NCBI GenBank assembly: GCA_963710165.1
Contig: CAVPYZ010000002.1
Location: 222,010 to 286,009, forward strand
DNA length: 64,000 nt
Origin: JACKIP01 sp963710165
GTDB taxonomy: Bacteria; Pseudomonadota; Alphaproteobacteria; Micavibrionales; Micavibrionaceae
Direction of reading: 5' to 3'
This document shows, piece by piece, positions 45,025 to 52,754 of this stretch; position 1 is the stretch's first letter; each line of letters begins with the position of its first letter. A model generated the notes under the pieces. It ran no database searches, had not been told where the DNA came from, and saw nothing but the letters and a program-made list of their open reading frames with translations. The translations under genes and the position numbers were made by a program.

Positions 45025-45624
45025 TTAATGATCAATCACTTTATCCAGAAGAATATCCAGATTATCAGCATATTTCTTGATATTTACCTTTGTATCACCG
45101 ACATATTCCAATAACCGACCCACCTCCGCTAACATACCATAGATAAAAACGATCATGGCTTGGGAATCAAAGCTGTCAATTCGGTTATCTTCTTTCAAAC
45201 GTTCTATCAACTGACGAATGATAATAATCATATGCGGCTCAAGAATTTTTATGCGCTCCTTATAAGGAATATTTGTCAAGCCTTCAATTAGCATAATACA
45301 ACGGACTTCTGGCTTGGCACATTCTTCATAGAAAAAGCGGCATCCTTTTTTAAGGGCGATAAAAGCATCCTCTTCATTTTCAATTTTTTTGCGAATTTTT
45401 TTACCCAGCTCTTTAACAACGTTTTCGTAAACAGCGCGAAATATCCCTTCCTTATTTCCATAGTGATAATAGAGCGACCCACGTGCCATGCCTGAACCCT
45501 CGACGATTCGTTCTGTTGATGCATTTGTATAGCCGTATTCAATAAACTCTTTTTTTGCGATTTTCAGAAATTTTAAACTGGTTTTTTCAAAATTTTCTTT
45601 ATTCGCACCTTTGGTTTTACTCAT
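45025..45624 (-). CDS. TetR/AcrR family transcriptional regulator
   Basis: A 199-aa TetR-type repressor. The helix-turn-helix is in FIEYGYTNASTERIVEGSGM and ARGSLYYHYGNKEGIF, the usual N-terminal position; the rest is an all-helical ligand domain with no assignable ligand. I choose the ATG at 45624, which has an AGGGA site, over the one at 45678, which has no ribosome site and falls inside an operator. It is divergent from the glyoxalase-fold gene, and the spacer between them carries two copies of a palindrome (45672-45686 and 45706-45720) that are the natural targets. It may autoregulate, and may control the phrB operon downstream by read-through. Confidence 0.92.
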   Translation of the reverse strand: MSKTKGANKENFEKTSLKFLKIAKKEFIEYGYTNASTERIVEGSGMARGSLYYHYGNKEGIFRAVYENVVKELGKKIRKKIENEEDAFIALKKGCRFFYEECAKPEVRCIMLIEGLTNIPYKERIKILEPHMIIIIRQLIERLKEDNRIDSFDSQAMIVFIYGMLAEVGRLLEYVGDTKVNIKKYADNLDILLDKVIDH

Positions 45625-45671
45625 CTTTTTCCCTGTTTTATTATTATTTACTGACAAAGTATCGATTATTG

Positions 45672-45686
45672 TTGACATGATGTCAA
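45672..45686. promoter_or_regulatory. operator 1, TTGAC-N5-GTCAA
   Basis: A perfect 15-bp dyad, TTGACATGATGTCAA, in the tetR/glyoxalase-gene spacer. The first six bases would also serve as a -35 box (TTGACA) for the plus-strand gene, with TATTCT at 45696-45701 as the -10 box at 18-base spacing, so a bound repressor would block polymerase. The same half-sites and spacing recur at 45706 and 46233. Confidence 0.75.
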
Positions 45687-45705
45687 TAAATTAGGTATTC
45701 TAAAT

Positions 45706-45720
45706 TTGACACTAAGTCAG
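45706..45720. promoter_or_regulatory. operator 2, TTGAC-N5-GTCAG
   Basis: TTGACACTAAGTCAG: an imperfect 15-bp copy of operator 1 with the same half-sites and five-base centre, 34 bases downstream of it, about three helical turns. It would lie just past the proposed -10 box and 20 bases before the ATG of the glyoxalase-fold gene, a position suited to repression. Confidence 0.7.
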
Positions 45721-45739
45721 TAAGTTAAAGGAGACCACA

Positions 45740-46144
45740 ATGTCACAACAACCTCAGTATCCGGTTATATGTACCAATAGACTAGTTGAGAGTGTGAATT
45801 TCTATGAAGACCATTTTGACTTTATTCCAGAGGTTCAAATGGAGGAATATGTTTTATTGAAACATGCGGAAGATAAAGACAGATACATCGCATTCATAGA
45901 TGTAACGTGTCCTATCCTGCCGAAAGAAGCACAAAAAGTGACAAGTGGTTTGATTATGAGTTTTCCGGTTAAAAACGTCGATGCAATGTACCAACAAGCT
46001 TATTGGGACGGCCTTGATATTGTAAGCGAACCAAACCCGGCAAAATGTGGCCGCAGACATTTCATGGTTAGAGACCCGAACGGCATATACCTTGATGTCA
46101 TGCAGAAAGAAGAAATTTCCCAAAAATACTTAGTTGCCGCGTAA
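45740..46144 (+). CDS. VOC/glyoxalase-fold protein
   Basis: A 134-aa single vicinal-oxygen-chelate domain: the opening VICTNRLVESVNFYEDHFDF, the EYVLLKH strand, and the C-terminal RRHFMVRDPNGIYLDVMQ are typical of glyoxalase/bleomycin-resistance-type proteins. The second-half metal or ligand residues are only partly conserved, so substrate and reaction are unknown. A strong ribosome site (AAAGGAG) precedes the ATG. It is divergent from tetR behind two operator copies and is closed by a strong terminator, so it is a single-gene transcript, probably induced by a ligand of the TetR protein. Confidence 0.9.
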   Translation: MSQQPQYPVICTNRLVESVNFYEDHFDFIPEVQMEEYVLLKHAEDKDRYIAFIDVTCPILPKEAQKVTSGLIMSFPVKNVDAMYQQAYWDGLDIVSEPNPAKCGRRHFMVRDPNGIYLDVMQKEEISQKYLVAA

Positions 46145-46175
46145 TTTAAAGTTTTACCATAGTACCCCTAACCTC

Positions 46176-46220
46176 TGCCTTTAAGATGAATAAAAGTTAT
46201 TCACTTAAAGGCATTTTTTT
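46176..46220 (+). terminator. strong intrinsic terminator of the glyoxalase-fold gene
   Basis: A long hairpin: TGCCTTTAAG (46176-46185) pairs with CTTAAAGGCA (46204-46213), with an inner stem TGAATAA/TTATTCA and a three-base loop, then seven T. It starts 31 bases after the stop and separates this gene from the DJ-1 gene. Confidence 0.93.
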
Positions 46221-46232
46221 ATGAGAATTATC

Positions 46233-46247
46233 TTGACGTAACGTCAC
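46233..46247. promoter_or_regulatory. operator 3, TTGAC-N5-GTCAC
   Basis: TTGACGTAACGTCAC has the same half-sites and five-base centre as the two copies in front of the glyoxalase-fold gene, and lies 65 bases upstream of the DJ-1 family ATG. A possible promoter (TTGTCC at 46259 and TATAAA at 46281, 16-base spacing) lies just downstream. The third copy implies common control by the neighbouring TetR protein. Confidence 0.65.
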
Positions 46248-46311
46248 TTTTTCAGGCATTGTCCACAAAATTTCTCCTCATATAAATAAAGAACATAAAA
46301 GAAGGAAGAAC

Positions 46312-46782
46312 ATGCAAAAGCAATTACAAAATAAAAAAATCGCCATCCTGGTTGCCAATGGTGTCAGCGAAACAAACATGACCGAAGTGCAAAAGGGACT
46401 GATGAAAGCCGGCGCTTTTATGCGTACCATCAGTTGTGATCACGCTATTATTAATTCATGGAGCGGATCAGGGTGGGGTGTGAATTTTGCAGTTGATGCG
46501 TCCTTGAATACGGCGCTAGGTGTTGATTATGACATGCTGATTATTCCGGGCGGCGAACGCTCAATAGAAAAGCTGACCAAAACAGCGCATACAAAACGTT
46601 TTATCTCTAGCCTTGTAAAACTAAACAGACCCATTGGCGTGATTGAAGGCGGACAAGAATTGTTACAGGCTATCGACGTGGATATTAAGGCAGAGAACAT
46701 CGTTATTGTTGAAGAAAATGAAATGAATGTCATGGTTAGTCATTTCGCCAAGTCAGTCGACGATCTGGCAGAAGCAGCTTAA
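46312..46782 (+). CDS. DJ-1/PfpI family protein lacking the nucleophile cysteine
   Basis: A 156-aa DJ-1/PfpI fold: the N-terminal strand IAILVANGVSETNM with the conserved Glu20, and YDMLIIPGGERSIEKL in the centre. The nucleophile elbow, normally a Cys followed by His-Gly, reads IGVIEGGQELL, with Glu112 in place of Cys. The protein is therefore unlikely to have protease, glyoxalase III or deglycase activity. Cys-less DJ-1 domains are known, for example at the C-terminus of large catalases. A GAAGGAAG ribosome site precedes the ATG. An operator-like dyad shared with the tetR/glyoxalase locus lies upstream. Confidence 0.9.
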   Translation: MQKQLQNKKIAILVANGVSETNMTEVQKGLMKAGAFMRTISCDHAIINSWSGSGWGVNFAVDASLNTALGVDYDMLIIPGGERSIEKLTKTAHTKRFISSLVKLNRPIGVIEGGQELLQAIDVDIKAENIVIVEENEMNVMVSHFAKSVDDLAEAA

Positions 46783-46841
46783 AATTGACATAAGCGGTAC
46801 TATTATTGTATTTTATTAAATAATAGAGGGTCTTCATCAAT

Positions 46842-48098
46842 ATGGGTAAATCAAGCGTTCCATCATTCACATCAGCAGGTAAATTACCTGCTTTTGCTGT
46901 TATGGCTACACTGGCAACTGCTAGTCATACAGGTGACCAGAGTGCGCCTGTACAAGACTTTACCGATGGTACGCTTCCATTACAAACCATGACAGAGATA
47001 CCTGCATCTACTTTAACGACGCGTGTCGCGATTGATAGCACCGGGTATAGAGAACCTTACGAAATATATAGAACGTCACGAACACCATCTACACCTCTAC
47101 CCCGAGAAGTATGGGATTTAAGATCTGTTCCAACAGATCACGAGCGATATAATGCAACAGTGCGTGTAACAGACGGACGACGTCAGTGTACTGGCTCTAT
47201 CGTGACGATGGAAGGCTATGAAACGACAGAAAATGGTATATTGGTTTCAACATCCGCACATTGTCTGATAGGGGCTGATACGCTTGTCGAAAGTGATATT
47301 AATCGAGGCAACATCTATGTAAATGGTCTTTTCCAAGATGAAGGCGGCATTCCTTTTGAATATGAAGCCGCTTCACCAAGTCAAGTCTGGGTGCATCCCG
47401 ATTATTTATATCAGGAGACTCCGGGTAAAAGTACTTATAATAATGAAGATCTAGCACTTATCTTTTTTAGTGGTATTGAGGAACCAGAAGAGGTAACTCC
47501 ATATCGCCAAAAAGTTTTTGAAAACCCGTTTTTCCCTATGACTGATTTAGGTGATGATCAGGTTATAATAGCTGGGTATTCAGCAGCCGCTTATGGACTT
47601 TCAGTTGATGAAGCGACAATACGCAATAGTCGCTTAATATTGGAAACAGACAGCAATCATGTTCCGGGCTCAAGCGGAGGCCCTACGTTTCCCTTTAATA
47701 ATCCCTATGAAGCGATAGGAGTTACGTCTTACATGCGTCCTCCTGTCGATGGCGTTCCTAGTGGAAACGGAATTCATTTTTTTACGCATAACGCCCTTGC
47801 AACTGTGCCTTTTCTTTATCAAGACGATGTTGCTTCACAGATGGAATTCTGCGCAGATGTTGCCATAGAAGACGGGTTAAGGCTTAGAACCGGCCCGGGA
47901 ACAGATTACAGAAATAATGGATTCGCCTTACAACACGGTCAAACTATTACTACCAATATTAGTGATTCAGAAGATTTTGCTATACTGGATGATGAAGGAC
48001 GTTCGTGGTTGTTTGTTGAAACAGATGATGGCCGTTCCGGCTATACGGCTGTTTATGATAACGGCGAACCAAATATTACTGATTTTGATAGCTGTTAG
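46842..48098 (+). CDS. secreted trypsin-like serine protease with SH3b-like C-terminus
   Basis: A chymotrypsin-fold protease. His140 in STSAHCL, Asp203 in NNEDLALI and Ser278 in PGSSGGPTF form the triad; Cys116 and Cys141 can make the usual disulfide next to the His. The N-terminus has a hydrophobic stretch (AGKLPAFAVMATLATASH) that may be an atypical signal peptide, followed by a pro-region-like segment to about residue 100. A short SH3b-like domain begins near residue 345 (EDGLRLRTGPGTDYRNN), a fold that often binds cell walls. The role is unknown; an extracellular enzyme acting on other cells' walls is one inference. An AT-rich promoter region precedes it. Confidence 0.87.
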   Translation: MGKSSVPSFTSAGKLPAFAVMATLATASHTGDQSAPVQDFTDGTLPLQTMTEIPASTLTTRVAIDSTGYREPYEIYRTSRTPSTPLPREVWDLRSVPTDHERYNATVRVTDGRRQCTGSIVTMEGYETTENGILVSTSAHCLIGADTLVESDINRGNIYVNGLFQDEGGIPFEYEAASPSQVWVHPDYLYQETPGKSTYNNEDLALIFFSGIEEPEEVTPYRQKVFENPFFPMTDLGDDQVIIAGYSAAAYGLSVDEATIRNSRLILETDSNHVPGSSGGPTFPFNNPYEAIGVTSYMRPPVDGVPSGNGIHFFTHNALATVPFLYQDDVASQMEFCADVAIEDGLRLRTGPGTDYRNNGFALQHGQTITTNISDSEDFAILDDEGRSWLFVETDDGRSGYTAVYDNGEPNITDFDSC

Positions 48099-48151
48099 TA
48101 AATAAGCTTTTCCTTGACCATTTCGTGATTACTTTATATTTACTAAATCCT

Positions 48152-49262
48152 ATGAAAGCTGAAACCCAACAAATTGTTACCTCGATACAGGAGTCACTTA
48201 CACTTCTGAGGAGGCATCTTTGACTGGGATCAGGCCGTCCTTCGTCTTGATGAATTAAATGCCCTGACCGAAGACCCCGATCTTTGGAATGATCCTGACA
48301 AAGCCCAAAAACTGATGAAAGAACGTACAAAGCTTGAAAGCGCCATTTCCGGCGTGCGTACGATTGAAACATCTGTAAATGACAATGTCGAATTGATCGA
48401 AATGGGTGAGGAAGAGGGTGATAGCGAAATCATCAAAGAAGCTGAAAACAGCTTAAAATCTTTAAAAAAAGAAGCAGATAAAAAACAGCTTGAAAGCCTA
48501 TTATCCGGCGAAGTTGATGGCAATGACGCTTTTGTTGAAATTAATGCAGGTGCGGGAGGAACAGAATCGTGCGACTGGGCGGCAATGCTTCACCGTATGT
48601 ATGTGCGTTATGCCGAAAGTAAAGGGTATAAGGTCGAGGAACTGGACTATCACGGCGGTGATGAAGCAGGGATCAAATCTGCAACGCTGGAGATAAAAGG
48701 CGATGATGCCTATGGCTGGTTAAAGGGTGAAACAGGAGTACATCGTCTGGTACGTATTTCCCCTTTCGACAGTAATGCCAAACGACACACCAGTTTTGTT
48801 TCGGTTTCGGTCTCTCCGGTTATCGATGATGATATCGACATTGACATTAATCCGTCGGACTTGCGTATTGATACCTATCGCTCTCAAGGGGCAGGGGGAC
48901 AGCACGTTAATACAACAGACTCTGCCGTTCGTATTACGCACATGCCGACCAGCATTGTCGCGGCGTGCCAAAGCGGACGCTCTCAACACCAGAATAAAGA
49001 TATGGCGATGCAAATGCTGAAAGCCAAGCTTTATGAAGCCGAGCTTAAAAAACGTGAAGATGCGGCGGCTGAAGATTATGTTGAAAAAACCGATATTGGC
49101 TGGGGGCACCAAATTCGCTCTTACGTGCTACACCCGTATCAAATGGTCAAAGACCTTCGTACGAATGAAGAAACGAGTAACACATCAGCTGTTCTGGATG
49201 GTGGCATCCAACTTTTTCTGGAAGCCTATCTTGCATCAAAATTGGATAAAAAATCCGAATAA
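48152..49262 (+). CDS. prfB: peptide chain release factor 2, with programmed +1 frameshift
   Basis: RF2 terminates translation at UGA and UAA. The first 23 codons run from the ATG at 48152 to an in-frame TGA at 48221; after a +1 shift the frame reads DWDQAVLRLDELNALTEDPD and continues to 49262 (about 369 aa). The stop-codon-reading tripeptide SPF (ISPFDSNAKRH) and the GGQ motif (GAGGQHVNTTDSA) mark it as RF2 rather than RF1. Expression is autoregulated: scarce RF2 lets the ribosome shift at CTT-TGA-C. It lies 53 bp after the serine-protease gene, on its own. Confidence 0.96.
48209..48224 (+). promoter_or_regulatory. programmed +1 frameshift site of prfB
   Basis: AGGAGG (48209-48214), a three-base spacer, then CTT TGA C (48218-48224): the internal Shine-Dalgarno, slippery codon and poor-context UGA of bacterial RF2 genes, with the canonical spacing. 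The ribosome slips from CUU to UUU and resumes at GAC. Confidence 0.96.
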
Positions 49263-49277
49263 CGATATTGTGTCTTC

Positions 49278-50030
49278 ATGATTAAAAAGTTTCTTGTCTA
49301 TATCTCTTTGGCATTTATCATTCCCCATTATGCAGTGGCACAAACCACGTCTGTAACACCTGTTCATGGCTGGTTATTGGGGCCGTCAACCCTGTCCGCG
49401 AATGGGCCGCAAACATGTATTCTCTTTAATCAATTCTCAGACGGATCCGGTCTGCGTTTTAATATCAATAATGAAAAAGTCGAAACGATAACGATTATTT
49501 ATCGAGATGATATTTTCGAACCCGCGCTGACGACGACATATAAAACAATTCTGGAAACATCAAACGCGTTTCGTATTGTTTTGGACGGTTATGCCTATGG
49601 TAGAAATACGCTGACCATTACCCCGCCTGCCGCTGAAGAATTCTATGATGAATTGAAACGAAACTCTCGTTTAACAATCGCTGTGCCGAAAGACCAGAAA
49701 ACGTTTAATTTACGCAATTTGGCGCAAAACCTTGATCTAACCAAAAACTGCGCATTCGAAGAGCCGAAGCCACAAGTTGTTCTGGATGAAGCAAAAGAAG
49801 TTTATATCTATGCCACCTTGTCCCAGCCGAAAAAAGGCAATGTCATAGACGACATTATCTGGCGCGCTGAAAGAGGGGAGCGCGCAAGCAAAGTAATGGA
49901 ACGCTGGTCAACCCAGGCCGGTAAAGATTTAAACTGGCGCGCCAGTAATGACCCGATTATTACGAAAGAATTTGTATATGAAGGACGTCAGGAAGACGCT
50001 CTGCAAAAATTATATGACATATTAAAATAA
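49278..50030 (+). CDS. exported protein with TcpQ-like C-terminal domain
   Basis: A signal peptide (MIKKFLVYISLAFIIPHYAVA) leads a 250-aa protein. The C-terminal 50 residues (ERASKVMERWSTQAGKDLNW, then FVYEGRQEDALQKL) match the TcpQ domain pattern: a Trp pair, a turn, and the final G-x2-EDAL helix found in toxin-coregulated pilus biosynthesis proteins. Residues 25-165 have a Trp early, two Cys (QTCILF and KNCAF) and alternating strands, and share that layout with the next gene's N-terminal domain. It begins 15 bp after prfB. It may be part of an envelope or pilus-related assembly with its neighbour, by inference. Confidence 0.75.
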   Translation: MIKKFLVYISLAFIIPHYAVAQTTSVTPVHGWLLGPSTLSANGPQTCILFNQFSDGSGLRFNINNEKVETITIIYRDDIFEPALTTTYKTILETSNAFRIVLDGYAYGRNTLTITPPAAEEFYDELKRNSRLTIAVPKDQKTFNLRNLAQNLDLTKNCAFEEPKPQVVLDEAKEVYIYATLSQPKKGNVIDDIIWRAERGERASKVMERWSTQAGKDLNWRASNDPIITKEFVYEGRQEDALQKLYDILK

Positions 50031-50153
50031 TTGATTTTATAAATTGTGCATAACATGCGTCTTTTTTGATCATGACCTTGTCACACATATATCTGACTGA
50101 CAGACTTTATAAACATGATTCTCTCTGTTTTTCAGATAAAAAAGGTCTTTTCA

Positions 50154-52745
50154 ATGTCTAATGTTCTAAAAAAATCTCTGCAAACCACGATTTTTACAAC
50201 AGTTATCAGCGCGGCCATTGCCACACCATCGGGTGCATATACAATTAATAATGATCTGATCGATGTGAATGCTGTTACACCATGGTCTGTCAGCCGTGCG
50301 GGAACAGGGGCGCAAGCTTATTGCACCCTATCGAAAACATTTAAGAAGAACATTATTCTTACACTTGCCGAAAATACGGACAAAAACCTTACCTTTGCTC
50401 TCGACTTTCAAAAGAACCGCTTTGAAACACAAAGCATTTATAACATTATTCTGGCAACGGATAACGGGGATAGCAGAAGTTATGAACTTAATCCCGCAAC
50501 CGAAAAAGCTTTTATTCTGCGGGTCAAAAATGACCCTGAATTCTATCAAAATTTATGGGCGAGTGACGCACTTATTGTTTCCGTTAATACAGAAAATTAC
50601 AGGTTTGCAACGGCTGACTTTAAAGAAGGATATCGTAATATTTCAACGTGCCTTGACGGCATACAGAAGGAACGCCCACAAAAACAAGTCACATTAAAAC
50701 CTGAATTAAAACCTGAAATAAAAAACGTGCCCGTTGCCACAATATCAAAATTGAATGTAACCCCTGCGGCACTAAAAATTCCCAAGCTAAGTCCTGCACA
50801 AGCGCTTAGTCAGGCACCTGAAATACAAAATGCCGCTTTCCGCACTGAACGCGTTCATGAAATTGGTGAAATTGCACTTGAAGTAGATGCCCTTAAGGCT
50901 GAAAATGCCTCTCTCAAAAAAGCATTATTTTCAGAGCGTCAATCATATGAAGAAAAAATTTCTTTGCTAAGCGCGAATAATGATGGAGAAGTCCAAAAGC
51001 CTTCTTCAAAAAGTATCTCTATTAAATTCAGAGAATGAAAAACTAAAAACACAAATCAGAGAAAGCGCGAAAAACAAGACATTGGTCGCAGCTTCTATTA
51101 CGCAGAAACTGAATAGTGAGGTCGACAGGCTTCGGACTGAAAACGAACTATTACAGGCATCCTTAAATGCCACTAAGATTGAGCAGGAAAAAGAGGGGCT
51201 TGAGTCTGTCAGTCTGGCCGATTATGAAATTTTACAGGGTAAAAACTCTGTTTTATCTACACAAATCCGCTCACTCACAACTGAGAATTTTAAACTTAAA
51301 AATATGCTGACGGAGGTTTCTGCCGCTGGAAACATGGGCGAGGTAAATTCGCAAAAACTAGTCTCCGAAAACGCAAAGCTCAGATCTGATGCTGTTTTGA
51401 AAGATAACAAAATAATCGCACTTCAAGCCGCTCTTACGCAAGCCAATTCAAAGATTGGTGATTACCAGCAACTGAAACAACAAATTTCGATGCTTCAATC
51501 ACGTAATAAAGATCTGACAAACAGTTATGCCGCCCTTGAAGCCGCGGCGGGGGAAGTGACCCCGTCGAATGCAGATGGCGAGATGAAAGCCCTGCAAGAA
51601 CGTTACATCGAACAGCAAAGAGAGCTGGAACGTATGGCAGATCAAATGGAAGAACAACGCCAATCTTTCAAACTGGAACAGCGTCGCCTTGAAACCATGT
51701 TATTTGATCCGGCCGTAACAGAGCAAAAACAACTCGCCCGTCTGGCAGCTCTTGAAAACGAGCTAAAAGTTGCCAATCAAGCGCTTGAAGAACAGCGCGC
51801 GATGTATGAAAACGGTACGCCTGTGTCTCCCTCCACCAGACAAGTCATGAAACCTGTTGCCGACATGACAAACTCCGAACGTGTGACCATGATGCAGATG
51901 AGTAAGGAAATTCAGCGACTACGTGATGAAATTGAACGTCTTAGAAGAACACCGAGGCCTGTCACAATCGAAAAAGCAGAAGTGAGCGAAAGAAAAGTCG
52001 TTATTGCACGCGGTCAAACGCTTGAAACCGCAACGCCCATTGATGAATATCAAAAGCAGGTTGCAGAGAACAAAACAAGACATACTGGATGCAAAATCTT
52101 CTTCTGCCACAGCAACAACGTTTGAAACACAGAAAGCCGAAGTTGCAAATACAAATAAACCGCTTTTACCCAAAGTAGAGGTAATGGGAATTATACCATC
52201 GCCACCGAAAAAAGCGATGCCTGTAGTGGAAAAGACAAACATTGTTGCTAGGACGGAAGCGTCAAAATCTCTACCTCAAAACAAATTAACTGCATTTTAG
52301 TACGTTAAAAACGTCAGGAATCATTGCGCTACCTGATCCTAAAATGGAAAATCTGCTCAAGAAGCAGGATACGAGTTTTGAAGTCAAAAATAGACAGAAC
52401 GGAACTGTCATGTGGACGTCGGAAAATCTTCAAGGCACTGTTATTCGCAAACATATGCAGGGCAAGAATTTTGAGAATTCCGTAGAGGAGATGATCGCCA
52501 ATTTAAGACGTAAGTGTCCGGCGGTTATGAACGTTGATCCGGTTATATTGAGAAAGGGCAAAGGCGAAAATCTTTATGCTTACGATGCCAATTGCGGCGA
52601 CTCAATGATTGGTCTTGTTTTTTACTCTGATGATGGTCAAACCGTATCAACAGTGTCTTATGGTGCAAATCAGGTTAATAAAGCTACACTTGAAAGCAAG
52701 CGTGAGAAGCTGATTGAAGCGCTTATGGGATCAATGCAAAGCTAA
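50154..52745 (+). pseudogene. long exported coiled-coil protein broken by three frameshifts
   Basis: Four successive frames form one protein of about 860 aa. The first (to 51038) has a signal peptide (MSNVLKKSLQTTIFTTVISA) and an N-terminal domain like that of the TcpQ neighbour. A coiled coil rich in Leu, Glu and Lys then runs through the second frame (from about 50980, ending 52125; SLLNSENEKLKTQIRESAK and a Gln/Glu-rich middle). A proline-rich linker follows in the third (to 52300), and a folded C-terminus with two Cys in the fourth (from about 52290 to 52745). Each shift is +1 and sits at a short A or T run near 50993, 52076 and 52296. Upstream ATG at 50115 is an alternative start. No family is recognised. 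Confidence 0.75.
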
Positions 52746-52754
52746 TCTATTCGA

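Noticed and set aside
46214..46220. T-run as part of a promoter for the DJ-1 gene
   Set aside because: The run directly follows a 10-pair stem and belongs to the terminator of the preceding gene.
48315..49262. prfB starting at the internal start at 48315
   Set aside because: The N-terminal RF2 helices are encoded upstream and joined through the frameshift site, so the gene starts at 48152.
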